From Bos javanicus (lineage: Eukaryota; Chordata; Mammalia; Artiodactyla; Bovidae), in the NCBI RefSeq assembly GCF_032452875.1, contig NW_026893690.1, positions 186,001-250,000 on the forward strand: DNA of 64,000 nucleotides. Reading direction: 5' to 3'. The first letter of the stretch is position 1; every line of letters starts with the position of its first letter. The notes under the pieces are model-generated. The model searched no databases. It was not told the DNA's origin and worked only from the letters and a program-made list of their open reading frames with translations. Positions 1-12,792 of the stretch are shown here, piece after piece. A program made the position numbers and the translations under genes.

Positions 1-45
1 CATGATCAGACAGGTGATCAGTGCATGATAGCTACGTGATCAGTT
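1..45. repeat. Monomers 36-37 of a unit cut by the window start
   Basis: The first 23 bases match monomer 36 (GATCAGACAGGTG core) and the next 22 match monomer 37 (TAGCTACGTG core). They are the tail of a HOR unit whose body lies left of the window, so domain A continues in that direction. Confidence 0.85.
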
Positions 46-1044
46 CATGATTAGTCACGTGATCTGTGCATGACCAGGCAGGTGATCAGTGTATGATCAG
101 CCACGAGAACAGTGCATGATAGCCACGTGATCATTGTATGATCAGTCACCAGATGGGTGCATGATCAGACACCTGATCAGTGCATGATCAGTCAAGTTAT
201 CAGTGCATGGTCAATTATGTGATCAGTGCATGATCAGCCACGTGATCAGTGCATGATAGCCACGTAATAAGTACATGATAGCCACGTGATCAGTGCATGA
301 TCAGTCAAGTGATACGTTTGTGATCAGCCTCGTGAGCAGTGCATGATAGCCACGTAAAAGGTGCATGATCAGTCCCTTGAAGAGTGCGTGATCAGTCACC
401 TGATCAGTGCATGATCAATTACGTGAACAGTGCATGATCACTCACCTGACCAGTACATGGTAGCTACGTGATTATTGCATGATCAGCCACGTGAGCAGTG
501 CATGATAGCCACGTCCTCAGTGCATGATCAGTTACATAAGCAGCATATGATCAGCCAAGTGATGAGTGCATGATAGCCACGTGATCAGTGCGTGATCAGT
601 CACGTGATCAGTGCATGATCAGTCATGTGATCAGTACATGATCAGCCACGTGATCAGTGCATCATCAATTACGTGATCACTGCATGATCAGTCACGTGAC
701 CAGTACACAGTAGCTACGTAATCTTTGCATGATCAGCCACGTGAGCAGTGCATGATAGCCACGTTATGTGTTCATGATCAGTTACGTGAGCAGTGTATGA
801 TCAGCCACGTGATCACTGCATGTGATCCACGTGATCAGTGCATGGTCAATTTCGTGATCAGTGCATGATCATTCACGTGACAGGTGTGTGATCAGCCACG
901 TGAACAGTGCATGATGAGCCACGTGAGAGCTGAGTCATCAGCCACGTGATCAGTGCATAATAGCCACGTGATCATTACATGATAGTCATGTGATCAGTGC
1001 ATGATCAGACAGGTGATCAGTGTATGATAGCTACGTGATCAGTT
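46..1044. repeat. 44-monomer HOR variant, 999 bp (copy 1)
   Basis: This unit shares monomers 1-13 and the last 20 monomers with the 839-bp unit but carries an 11-monomer block (342-590) in place of monomers 14-17. A hand parse of the 44-mer gives 31 monomers of 23 bp and 13 of 22 bp, which sums to 999. Private changes include GTGAGAGCTGAGTCATCAG near 922-940, also present at about 21,197-21,215, which ties this unit to the one at 20,321. Confidence 0.9.
342..590. repeat. Alternative 11-monomer block of the 44-mer (249 bp)
   Basis: This block distinguishes the 44-mer from the 37-mer and includes unusual monomers with the cores CCCTTGAAGAGTGCG, CACGTCCTCAGTG and TTACATAAGCAGCATATG. The same block sits at about 3835-4083, 4834-5082, 20617-20865, 23997-24245, 24996-25244, 30411-30659, 34993-35241 and 53044-53292. 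Its monomer order partly resembles domain B near 57,880-57,975 (a CAATTA monomer, then CACTCAC, then GGTAGCTACGTGAT), so it is probably an older segment retained in some units, or captured by them. Confidence 0.85.
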
Positions 1045-1860
1045 CATAATTAGTCACGTGATCTGTGCATGACCAGGCAGGTGATCAGTGTATGATCAGC
1101 AACGAGAACAGTGCATGATAGCCACGTGATCATTGCAAGATCAGTCACCAGATGGGTGCATGATCAGACACCTGATCAGTGCATGATCAGTCAAGTTATC
1201 AGTGCATGATCAATTATGTGATAAGTGCATGATCAGCCACGTGATCAGTGCATGATAGCCACGTAATAAGTACATGATAGCCACGTGATCAGTGCATGAT
1301 CAGTCAAGTGATACGTTTGTGATCAGACACGTGATCAGTGCATGATAGCCACGTGATCATTACATGATAGCCATGTGATCAGTGCATGATCAGACAGTTG
1401 ATCAGTGCATGATAGCCAAGAGATCAGTGCATGATCAGTCATGTGATAAGTACATGATCAGCCACGTGATCAGTGCATCATCAATTACGTGGTCACTGCA
1501 TGATGAGTCACGTGACCAGTACATGGTAGCTACATGATCTTTGCATGATCAGCCACGTGAGCAGCGCATGATAGCCATGTGATGTGTGCATGATCAGTTA
1601 CATGAGCAGTGTATGATCAGCCACGTGATCACTGCATGTGATCCACGTGATCAGTGCATGGTCAATTTCGTGATCAGTGCATGATCATTCACGTGACAGA
1701 TGTGTGATCAGCCACGTGAACGGTGCATGATCAGCCACGTGACAGGTGTGTGATCAGCCACGTGATAAGTGCATAATAGCCACGTGATCATTACATGATA
1801 GCCATATGATCAGTGCATGGTCAGACAGGTGATCAGTGCATGATAGCTACGTGATCATTT
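1045..1860. repeat. 36-monomer HOR variant, 816 bp
   Basis: This is a 37-mer lacking one 23-bp monomer (number 18, the one beginning CCTGATCAG). It belongs to a subfamily marked by GCGCATGATAGCCATGTG, CAGTTACATGAGC and GAACGGTGC in its second half. The unit at 21,320 is its counterpart and shares CATAATTAG at the start, CAGCAACGAGAAC and GCAAGATCAGTC. Confidence 0.88.
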
Positions 1861-3538
1861 CATGATTAGTCACGTGATCTGTGCATGACCAGGCAGGTGA
1901 TCAGTGTATGATCAGCCACGAGAACAGTGCATGATAGCCACGTGATCATTGCATGATCAGTCACCAGATGGGTGCATGATCAGACACCTGATCAGTGCAT
2001 GATCAGTCAAGTTATCAGTGCATGATCAATTATGTGATCAGTGCATGATCAGCCACGTGATCAGTGCATGATAGCCACGTAATCAGTTCATGATAGCCAC
2101 GTGATCAGTGCATGATCAACCAAGTAATACGTTTGTGATCAGCCACGTGATCAGTGCATGATAGCCACGTGATCATTACATGATAGCCATGTGATCAGTG
2201 CATGATAAGACAGGTGATCAGTGCATGATAGCCACGTGATCAGTGCCTGATCAGTCACGTGATCAGTGCATGATCAGTCATGGGATCAGGATATGATCAG
2301 CCACGTGATCAGTGCATCATCAATTACGTGATCACTGCATGATCAGTCACGTGACCAGTACACGGTAGCTACGTAATCTTTGCATGATCAGCCACGTGAG
2401 CAGTGCATGATAGCCACGTGATGTGTGCATGATCAGTTAAGTGAGCAGTGTATGATCAGCCACGTGATCACTGCATGTGATCCACGTGATCAGTGCATGG
2501 TCAATTTCGTGATCTGTGCATGATCTTTCACGTGACAGGTGTGTGATCAGCCACGTGAACAGTGCATGATCAGCCACGTGACAGGTGTATGATCACCCAC
2601 GTGATCAGTGCATAATAGCCACGTGATCATTACATGATAGCCATGTGATCAGTGCATGATCAGACAGGTGATCAGTGCATGATAGCTACGTGATCAGTTC
2701 ATGATTAGTCACGTGATCTGTGCATGACCAGGCAGGTGATCAGTGTATGATCAGCCACAAGAACAGTGCATGATAGCCACGTGATCATTGCATGATCAGT
2801 CACCAGATGGGTGCATGATCAGACACCTGATCAGTTCATGATCAGTCAAGTTATCAGTGCATGATCAATTATGTGACCAGTGCATGATCAGCCACGTGAT
2901 CAGTGCATGATAGCCACATAATCAGTTCATGATAGCCACGTGATCAGTGCATGATCAGTCAAGTGATACGTGTGTGATCAGCCACGTGATCAGTGCATGA
3001 TAGCCACGTGATCATTGCATGATAGCCATGTGATCAGTGCATGATAAGACAGATGATCAGTGCATGATAGCCAGGTGATCAGTGCCTGATCAGTCACGTG
3101 ATCAGTGCATGATCAGTCATGTGACCAGGACATGATCAGCCACGTGATCAGTGCATCATCAATTACGTGATCACTGCATGATCAGTCACGTGACCAGTAC
3201 ACGGTAGCTACGTAATCTTTGCATGATCAGCCACGTGAGCAGTGCATGATAGCCACGTGATGTGTGCATGATCAGTTACGTGAGCAGTGTATGATCAGCC
3301 ACGTGATCACTGCATGTGATCCACGTGATCAGTGCATGGTCAATTTCGTGAGCAGTGCATGATCATTCACGTGACAGGTATGTGATCAGCCACGTGAACA
3401 GTGCATGATCAGCCACGTGACAGGTGTGTGATCAGCCACGTGATAAGTGCATAATAGCCACGTGATCATTACATGATAGCCATGTGATCAGTGCATGATC
3501 AGACAGGTGATCAGTGCATGATAGCTACGTGATCAGTT
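1861..3538. repeat. Two 37-monomer HOR units (1861, 2700)
   Basis: Both units are 839 bp. They share the rare changes CAGGATATG or CAGGACATG in monomer 19 and GATAAGACAGATG or GATAAGACAGGTG in monomer 16 with the units at 22,136 and 22,975, supporting the 20.3-kb duplication. The second has CCACAAGAACAG in monomer 3, where most units have CCACGAGAACAG; this is a G-to-A change within a CpG. Confidence 0.88.
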
Positions 3539-5536
3539 CATGATTAGTCACGTGATCTGTGCATGACCAGGCAGGTGATCAGTGTATGATCAGCCACGAG
3601 AACAGTGCATGATAGCCACGTGATCATTGTATGATCAGTCACCAGATGGGTGCATGATCAGACACCTGATCAGTGCATGATCAGTCAAGTTATCAGTGCA
3701 TGGTCAATTATGTGATCAGTGCATGATCAGCCACGTGATCAGTGCATGATAGCCACGTAATAAGTACATGATAGCCACGTGATCAGTGCATGATCAGTCA
3801 AGTGATACGTGTGTGATCAGCCTCGTGAGCAGTGCATGATAGCCACGTAAAAGGTGCATGATCAGTCCCTTGAAGAGTGCGTGATCAGTCACCTGATCAG
3901 TGCATGATCAATTACGTGAACAGTGCATGATCACTCACCTGACCAGTACATGGTAGCTACGTGATTATTGCATGATCAGCCACGTGAGCAGTGCATGATA
4001 GCCACGTCCTCAGTACATGATCAGTTACATAAGCAGCATATGATCAGCCAAGTGATGAGTGCATGATAGCCACGTGATCAGTGCCTGATCAGTCACGTGA
4101 TCACTGCATGATCAGTCATGTGATCAGTACATGATCAGCCACGTGATCAGTGCATCATCAATTACGTGATCACTGCATGATCAGTCACGTGACCAGTACA
4201 CAGTAGCTACGTAATCTTTGCATGATCAGCCACGTGAGCAGTGCATGATAGCCACGTTATGTGTTCATGATCAGTTACGTGAGCAGTGTATGATCAGCCA
4301 CGTGATCACTGCATGTGATCCACGTGATCAGTGCATGGTCAATTTCGTGATCAGTGCATGATCATTCACGTGACAGGTGTGTGATCAGCCACGTGAACAG
4401 TGCATGATCAGCCACGTGACAGGTGTGTGATCAGCCACGTGATCAGTGCATAATAGCCACGTGATCATTACATGATAGCCATGTGATCAGTGCATGGTCA
4501 GACAGGTGATCAGTGCATGATAGCTACGTGATCAGTTCATGATTAGTCACGTGATCTGTGCATGACCAGGCAGGTGATCAGTGTATGATCAGCCACGAGA
4601 ACAGTGCATGATAGCCACGTGATCATTGCATGATCAGTCACCAGATGGGTGCATGATCAGACACCTGATCAGTGCATGATCAATCACGTTATCAGTGCAT
4701 GATCAATTATGTGATCAGTGCATGATCAGCCACGTGATCAGTGCATGATAGCCACGTAATAAGTACATGATAGCCACGTGATCAGTGCATGATCAGTCAA
4801 GTGATACGTTTGTGATCAGCCACGTGAGCAGTGCATGATAGCCATGTAAACCGTGCATGATCAGTCCCTTGAAGAGTGCGTGATCAGTCACCTGATCAGT
4901 GCATGATCAATTACGTGAACAGTGCATGATCACTCACCTGACCAGTACATGGTAGCTACGTGATTATTGCATGATCAGCCACGTGAGCAGTGCATGATAG
5001 CCACGTCCTCAGTGCATGATCATTTACATAAGCAGCATATGATCAGCCAAGTTATAAGTGCATGATAGCCACGTGATCAGTGCCTGATCAGTCACGTGAT
5101 CAGTGCATGATCAGTCATGTGATCAGTACATGATCAGCCACGTGATCAGTGCATCATCAATTACGTGATCACTGCATGATCAGTCACGTGACCAGTACAC
5201 GGTAGCTACGTAAACTTTGCATGATCAGCCACGTGAGCAGTGCATGATAGCCACGTGATGTGTGCATGATGAGTTACGTGAGCAGTGTATGATCAGCCAC
5301 GTGATCACTGCATGTGATCCACGTGATCAGTGCATGGTCAATTTCGTGATCAGTGCATGATCATTCACGTGACAGGTGTGTGATCAGCCACGTGAACAGT
5401 GCATGATCACCCACGTGAAAGGTGTGTGATCAGCCACGTGATAAGTGCATAATAGCCACGTGATCATTACATGATAGCCATGTGATCAGTGCATGGTCAG
5501 ACAGGTGATCAGTGCATGATAGCTACGTGATCAGTT
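3539..5536. repeat. Two adjacent 44-monomer HOR units (3539, 4538)
   Basis: Two 999-bp units lie in tandem. The second was parsed completely: 44 monomers, 13 of them 22 bp, summing exactly to 999. The second has GCCATGTAAACCGTG in its alternative block, shared with the units at 24,700, 30,116 and 34,697, whereas the first has CCACGTAAAAGGTG, shared with 46, 20,321 and 23,700. Two 44-mer subtypes therefore exist. Confidence 0.9.
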
Positions 5537-6239
5537 CATGATTAGTCACGTGATCTGTGCATGACCAGGCAGGTGATCAGTGTATGATCAGCCACGAGAA
5601 CAGTGCATGATAGCCACGTGATCATTGCATGATCAGTCACCAGATGGGTGCATGATCAGACACCTGATCAGTGCATGATCAGTCAAGTTATCAGTGCATG
5701 ATCAATTATGTGATCAGTGCATGATAGCCAAGTGATCATTACATGATAGCCATGTGATCAGTGCATGATCAGACAGTTGATCAGTGCATGATAGCCACGA
5801 GATCAGTGCATGATCAGTCATGTGATCAGTACATGATCAGCCACGTGATCAGTGCATCATCAAATACGTGGTCAGTGCATGATAAGTCACGTGACCAGTA
5901 CATGGTAGCTACATAATCTTTGCATGATCAGCCACGTGAGGAGCGCATGATAGCCATGTGATGTGTGCACGATCAGTTACATGAGCAGTGTATGATCAGC
6001 CACGTGATCACTGCATGTGATCCACGTGAGCAGTGCATGGTCAATTTCGTGATCAGTGCATGATCATTCACGTGACAGGTGTGTGATCAGCCACGTGAAC
6101 GGTGCATGATCAGCCACGTGACAGGTGTGTGATCAGCCACGTGATAAGTGCATAATAGCCACGTGATCATTACATGATAGCCATGTGATCAGTGCATGGT
6201 CAGACAGGTGATCAGTGCATGATAGCTACGTGATCATTT
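5537..6239. repeat. 31-monomer HOR variant, 703 bp
   Basis: Relative to the 37-mer this unit lacks monomers 9-13 (113 bp) and monomer 18 (23 bp), which explains 703 exactly. Its second half carries the subfamily marks GAGGAGCGCATG, GCCATGTGATG, GTGCACGATC and GAACGGTGC. Relatives start at 9,121, 25,699 (699 bp), 31,114, 35,696 (680 bp) and 38,418. Confidence 0.9.
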
Positions 6240-8756
6240 CATGATTAGTCACGTGATCTGTGCATGACCGGTCAGGTGATCAGTGTATGATCAGCCACGA
6301 GAACAGTGCATGATAGCCTCGTGATCATTGCATTATCAGTCACCAGATGGGTGCATGATCAGACACCTGATCAGTGCATGATCAGTCAAGTTATCAGTGC
6401 ATGATCAATTATGTGATCAGTGCATGATCAGCCACGTGATCAGTGCATGATAGCCACGTAATCAGTTCATGATAGCCACGTGATCAGTGCATGATCAACC
6501 AAGTGATACGTTTGTGATCAGCCACGTGATCAGTGCATGATAGTCACGTGATCATTACATGATAGCCATGTGAACAGTGCATGATAAGACAGGTGATCAG
6601 TGCATGATAGCCACGTGATCAGTGCCTGATCAGTCACGTGATCAGTGCATGATCAGTCATGTGATCAGTACATGATCAGCCACGTGATCAGTGCATCATC
6701 AATTACGTGATCACTGCATGATCAGTCACGTGACCAGTACACGGTAGCTACGTAATCTTTGCATGATCAGCCACGTGAGCAGTGCATGATAGCCACGTGA
6801 TGTGTGCATGATCAGTTACGTGAGCAGTGTATGATCAGCCACGTGATCACTGCATGTGATCCACGTGATCAGTGCATGGTCAATTTCGTGATCAGTGCAT
6901 GATCATTCAGGTGACAGGTGTGTGATCAGCCAGGTGAACAGTGCATGATCAGCCACGTGACAGGTGTGTGATCAGCCACGTGATAAGTGCATAATAGCCA
7001 CGTGATCATTACATGATAGCCATGTGATCAGTGCATGGTCAGACAGGTGATCAGTGCATGATAGCTACGTGATCAGTTCATGATTAGTCACGTGATCTGT
7101 GCATGACCGGGCAGGTGATCAGTGTATGATCAGCCACGAGAACAGTGCATGATAGCCACGTGATCATTGCATGATCAGTCACCAGATGGGTGCATGATCA
7201 GACACCTGATCAGTGCATGATCAGTCAAGTTATCAGTGCATGATCAATTATGTGATCAGTGCATGATCAGCCACGTGATCAGTGCATGATAGCCACGTAA
7301 TCAGTTCATGATAGCCACGTGATCAGTGCATGATCAACCAAGTGATATGTTTGTGATCAGCCACGTGATCAGTGCATGATATTCACGTGATCATTACATG
7401 ATAGCCATGTGAACAGTGCATGATAAGACAGGTGATCAGTGCATGATAGCCACGTGATCAGTGCCTGACCAGTCACGTGATCAGTGCATGATCAGTCATG
7501 TGATCAGTACATGATCAGCCACATGATCAGTGCATCATCAATTACGTGATCACTGCATGATCAGTCACGTGACCAGTACACGGTAGCTACGTAATCTTTG
7601 CATGATCAGCCACGTGAGCAGTGCATGATAGCCACGTGATGTGTGCATGATCAGTTACGTGAGCAGTGTATGATCAGCCACGTGATCACTGCATGTGATC
7701 CACGTGATCAGTGCATGGTCAATTTCGTGATCAGTGCATGATCATTCACGTGACAGGTGTGTGATCAGCCACGTGAACAGTGCATGATCAGCCACGTGAC
7801 AGGTGTGTGATCAGCCACGTGATAAGTGCATAATAGCCACGTGATCATTACATGATAGCCATGTGATCAGTGCATGGTCAGACAGGTGATCAGTGCATGA
7901 TAGCTACGTGATCAGTTCATGATTAGTCACGTGATCTGTGCATGACCGGGCAGGTGATCAGTGTATGATCAGCCACGAGAGCAGTGCATGATAGCCACGT
8001 GATCATTGCATGATCAGTCACCAGATGGGTGCATGATCAGACACCTGATCAGTGCATGATCAGTCAAGTTATCAGTGCATGATCAATTATGTGATCAGTG
8101 CATGATCAGCCACGTGATCAGTGCATGATAGCCACGTAATCAGTTCATGATAGCCACGTGATCAGTGCATGATCAGTCAACTGATACGTTTGTGATCAGC
8201 CACGTGATCAGTGCATGATAGCCACGTGATCATTACATGATAGCCATGTGATCAGTGCATGATAAGACAGGTGATCAGTGCATGATAGCCACGTGATCAG
8301 TGCCTGATCAGTCACGTGATCAGTGCATGATCAGTCATGTGATCAGTACATGATCAGCCACGTGATCAGTGCATCATCAATTACGTGATCACTGCATGAT
8401 CAGTCACGTGACTAGTACATGGTAGCTACGTAACCTTTGCATGATCAGCCACGTGAGCAGTGCATGATAGCCACGTGATGTGTGCATGATCAGTTATGTG
8501 AGCAGTGTATGATCAGCCACGTGATCACTGCATGTGATCCACGTGAGCAGTGCATGGTCAATTTCGTGATCAGTGCATGATCATTCACGTGACAGGTGTG
8601 TGATCAGCCACGTGAACAGTGCATGATCAGCCACGTGACAGGTGTGTGATCAGCCACGTGATAAGTGCATAATAGCCACGTGATCATTACATGATAGCCA
8701 TGTGATCAGTGCATGGTCAGACAGGTGATCAGTGCATGATAGCTACGTGATCAGTT
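6240..8756. repeat. Three 37-monomer HOR units, including the reference unit at 7079
   Basis: Three 839-bp units lie in tandem. The unit 7079-7917 was parsed base by base into 37 monomers. Monomers 4, 10, 11, 14, 15, 17, 23, 25, 28, 34, 35 and 37 are 22 bp and the rest 23 bp, total 839. In it 18 of 37 monomers keep CACGTG and 23 monomer junctions form TGCATG. The third unit (7918) has AGTCAACTGATACG in monomer 12, shared only with the units at 28,913, 33,494 and 37,215. Confidence 0.93.
7564..7573. promoter_or_regulatory. Perfect 10-bp E-box palindrome GTCACGTGAC (representative)
   Basis: Monomer 22 of the reference unit carries GTCACGTGAC, and the same sequence recurs at this place in most HOR units (for example near 2347, 3186, 4189 and 5176) and in domain B before ACCAGTACATGG. 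It is the optimal form of the CACGTG E-box bound by bHLH-zip factors such as USF and MITF/TFE proteins, and its half matches the yeast CDEI consensus RTCACRTG. Nothing in the window shows that it acts as a promoter; it is listed as a potential binding site only. Confidence 0.35.
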
Positions 8757-9120
8757 CATTATTAGTCACGTGATCTGTGCATGACCAGGCAGGTGATCAG
8801 TGTATGATCAGCCACGAGAACAGTGCATGATAGCCACGTGATCATTGCATGATCAGTCACCAGATGGGTGCATGATCAGACACCTGATCAGTGCATGATC
8901 AGTCAAGTTATCAGTGCATGATCAATTTCGTGATCAGTGCATGATCATTCACGTGACAGGTGTGTGATCAGCCACGTGAACAGTGCATGATCAGCCATGT
9001 GACAGGTGTGTGATCAGCCACGTGATAAGTGCATAATAGCCACGTGATCATTACTTGATAGCCATGTGATCAGTGCATGGTCAGACAGGTGATCAGTGCA
9101 TGATAGCTACGTGATCATTT
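8757..9120. repeat. 16-monomer HOR variant, 364 bp
   Basis: The unit runs monomers 1-7, a fused monomer, then 30-37. The fusion joins monomer 8 (TCAATTATGTG) to monomer 29 (TCAATTTCGTG) at their shared TCAATT. Loss of 21 monomers including eight 22-mers is 475 bp, and 839 minus 475 is 364. Eleven such units occur in the window (8757, 11500, 16988, 19074, 29752, 34333, 38054, 41638, 43295, 45788, 50321) with the same junction. Confidence 0.92.
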
Positions 9121-9823
9121 CATGATTAGTCACGTGATCTGTGCATGACCAGGCAGGTGATCAGTGTATGATCAGCCACGAGAACAGTGCATGATAGCCA
9201 CGTGATCATTGCATGATCAGTCACCAGATGGGTGCATGATCAGACACCTGATCAGTGCATGATCAGTCAAGTTATCAGTGCATGATCAATTATGTGATCA
9301 GTGCATGATAGCCAATTGATCATTACATGATAGCCATGTGATCAGTGCATGATCAGACAGTTGATCAGTGCATGATAGCCACGAGATCAGTGCATGATCA
9401 GTCATGTGATCAGTACATGATCAGCCACGTGATCAGTGCATCATCAATTACGTGGTCAGTGCATGATCAGTCACGTGACCAGTACATGGTAGCTACATAA
9501 TCTTTGCATGATCAGCCACGTGAGGAGCGCATGATAGCCATGTGATGTGTGCACGATCAGTTACATGAGCAGTGTATGATCAGCCACGTGATCACTGCAT
9601 GTGATCCACGTGATCAGTGCATGGTCAATTTCGTGATCAGTGCATGATCATTCACGTGACAGGTGTGTGATCAGCCACGTGAACGGTGCATGATCAGCCA
9701 CGTGACAGGTGTGTGATCAGCCACGTGATAAGTGCATAATAGCCACGTGATCATTACATGATAGCCATGTGATCAGTGCATGGTCAGACAGGTGATCAGT
9801 GCATGATAGCTACGTGATCAGTT
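9121..9823. repeat. 31-monomer HOR variant, 703 bp
   Basis: The structure is the same as at 5537. It has the private change GATAGCCAATTGATC in monomer 14, shared only with the unit at 38,418, whereas other 31-mers read GCCAAGTGATC. The pair (a 364-bp unit then this 703-bp unit) at 8757-9823 corresponds to 38054-39120. Confidence 0.88.
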
Positions 9824-11499
9824 CATGATTAGTCACGTGATCTGTGCATGACCGGGCAGGTGATCAGTGTATGATCAGCCACGAGAACAGTGCATGATAG
9901 CCACGTGATCATTGCATGATCAGTCACCAGATGGGTGCATGATCAGACACCTGATCAGTGCATGATCCGTCAAGTTATCAGTGCATGATCAATTATGTGA
10001 TCAGTGCATGATCAGCCACGTGATCAGTGCATGATAGGCACATAATCAGTTCATGATAGCCTCGTGATCAGTGCATGATCAGTCAAGTGATACGTTTGTG
10101 ATCAGCCACGTGATCAGTGCATGATAGCCACGTGATCATTACATGATACCCATGTGATCAGTGCATGATAAGACAGGTGATCAGTGCATGATAGCCACGT
10201 GATCAGTGCCTGATCAGTCACGTGATCAGTGCATGATCAGTCATGTGATCAGTACATGATCAGCCACGTGATCAGTGCATCATCAATTACGTGATCACTG
10301 CATGATCAGTCACGTGACCAGTACACGGTAGCTACATAATCTTTGCATGATCAGCCACGTGAGCAGTGCATGATAGCCACGTGATGTGTGCATGATCAGT
10401 TACGTGAGCAGTGTATGATCAGCCACGTGATCACTGCATGTGATCCACGTGATCAGTGCATGGTCAATTTCGTGATCAGTGCATGATTATTCACGTGACA
10501 GGTGTGTGATCAGCCACGTGAACAGTGCATGATCAGCCACGTGACAGGTGTGTGATCAGCCACATTATAAGTGCATAATAGCCACGTGATCATTACCTGA
10601 TAGCCATGTGATCAGTGCATGGTCAGACAGGTGATCAGTGCATGATAGCTACGTGATCAGTTCATGATTAGTCACGTGATCTGTGCATGACCAGGCAGGT
10701 GATCAGTGTATGATCAGCCACGAGAACAGTGCATGATAGCCACGTGTTCATTGCATGATCAGTCACCAGATGGGTGCATGATCAGACACCTGATCAGTGC
10801 ATGATCAGTCAAGTTATCAGTGCATGATCAATTATGTGATCAGTGCATGATCAGCCACGTGATCAGTGCATGATAGCCACGTAATCAGTTCATGATAGCC
10901 ACGTGATCAGTGCATGATCAATCAAGTGATACGTTTGTGATCAGCCACGTGATCAGTGCATGATAGCCACGTGATCATTACATGATAGCCATGTGATCAG
11001 TGCATGATAAGACAGGTGATCAGTGCATGATAGCCACGTGATCAGTGCCTGATGAGTCACGTGATCAGTGCATGATCAGTCATGTGATCAGTACATGATC
11101 AGCCACGTGATCAGTGCATCATCAATTACGTGATCACTGCATGATCAGTCACGTTACCAACATGGTAGCTACATAATCTTTGCATGGTCAGCCACGTGAG
11201 CAGTGCATGATAGCCACGTGATGTGTGCATGATCAGTTACGTGAGCAGTGTATGATCAGCCACGTGATCACTGCATGTGATCCACGTGATCAGTGCATGG
11301 TCAATTTCGTGATCAGTGCATGATCATTCACGTGACAGGTGTGTGATCAGCCACGTGAACAGTGCATGATCAGCCACGTGACAGGTGTGTAATCAGCCAC
11401 GTGATAAGTGCATAATAGCCACGTGATCATTACATGATAGCCATGTGATCAGTGCATGGTCAGAGAGGTGATCAGTGCATGATAGCTACGTGATCAGTT
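9824..11499. repeat. Two 37-monomer HOR units (9824, 10663)
   Basis: The first is 839 bp and carries CATGATCCGTCAAG in monomer 7, CATGATAGGCAC in monomer 10 and GCCTCGTG in monomer 11, shared with 40,799, 42,456 and 44,112. The second is 837 bp because of a 2-bp deletion (ACCAACATGG instead of ACCAGTACATGG near 11,157) that recurs at about 45,445. Confidence 0.88.
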
Positions 11500-11863
11500 C
11501 ATGATTAGTCACGTGATCTGTGCATGACCGGGTAGGTGATCAGTGTATGATCAGCCACGAGAACAGTGCATGATAGCCACGTGATCATTGCATGATCAGT
11601 CACCAGATGGGTGCATGATCAGACACCTGATCAGTGCATGATCAGTCAAGTTATCAGTGCATGATCAATTTCGTGATCAGTGCATGATCATTCACGTGAC
11701 AGGTGTGTGATCAGCCACGTGAACAGTGCATGATCAGCCATGTGACAGGTGTGTGATCAGCCATGTGATAAGTGCATAATAGCCACGTGATCATTACATG
11801 ATAGCCATGTGATCAGTGCATGGTCAGACAGGTGATCAGTGCATGATAGCTACGTGATCAGTT
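11500..11863. repeat. 16-monomer HOR variant, 364 bp
   Basis: It has the same monomer 8/29 fusion as the unit at 8757. Monomer 36 just upstream reads CAGAGAGGTG, a change also seen before the units at 16,149, 18,235, 45,788, 47,738, 51,524 and 52,748. Confidence 0.88.
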
Positions 11864-12792
11864 CATGATTAGTCACCTGATCTGTGCATGACCGGGCAGG
11901 TGATCAGTGTATGATCAGCCACGAGAACAGTGCATGATAGCCACGTGATCATTGCATGATCAGTCACCAGATGGGTGCATGATCAGACACCTGATCAGTG
12001 CATGATCAGTCAAGTTATCAGTGCATGATCAATTATGTGATCAGTGCATGATCAGCCACGTGATCAGTGCATGATAGCCACGTAATCAGTTCATGATAGC
12101 CACGTGATCAGTGCATGATCAGTCAAGTGATACGTTTGTGATGAGACACGTGATCAGTGCATGATAGCCACGTAATCAGTTCATGATAGCCACGTGATCA
12201 GTGCATGATCAATCAAGTGATACGTTTGTGATCAGCCACGTGATCAGTGCATGATAGCCACGTGATCATTACATGATAGCCATGTGATCAGTGCATGATA
12301 AGACAGGTGATCAGTGCATGATAGCCACGTGATCAGTGCCTGATCAGTCACGTGATCAGTGCATGATCAGTCATGTGATCAGTACATGATCAGCCACGTG
12401 ATCAGTGCATCATCAATTACGTGATCACTGCATGATCAGTCACGTGACCAGTACATGGTAGCTACATAATCTTTGCATGATCAGCCACGTGAGGAGCGCA
12501 TGATAGCCATGTGATGTGTGCACGATCAGTTACATGAGCAGTGTATGATCAACCACGTGATCACTGCATGTGATCCACGTGATCAGTGCATGGTCAATTT
12601 CGTGATCAGTGCATGATCATTCACGTGACAGGTGTGTGATCAGCCACGTGAACGGTGCATGATCAGCCACGTGACAGGTGTGTGATCAGCCACGTGATAA
12701 GTGCATAATAGCCACGTGATCATTACATGATAGCCATGTGATCAGTGCATGGTCAGACAGGTGATCAGTGCATGATAGCTACGTGATCAGTT
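11864..12792. repeat. 41-monomer HOR variant, 929 bp (mosaic)
   Basis: Monomers 10-13 are present twice (90 bp, two 22-mers and two 23-mers), explaining 929. The tail, from about 12,485, carries the marks of the 31-mer subfamily (GAGGAGCGCATG, GTGCACGATC, GAACGGTGC), so the unit looks like a mosaic of two subfamilies. Its counterpart is 46,152-47,080. Confidence 0.87.

Noticed and set aside
4538..9120. The 4.58-kb super-unit of domain A as the same repeat as the 4.66-kb domain B unit
   Set aside because: The periods are similar (about 202 against about 205 monomers) but the internal order differs: the domain A block is made of 37-mer derivatives, whereas domain B has only one 37-mer-like segment and a dimeric patch absent from domain A.
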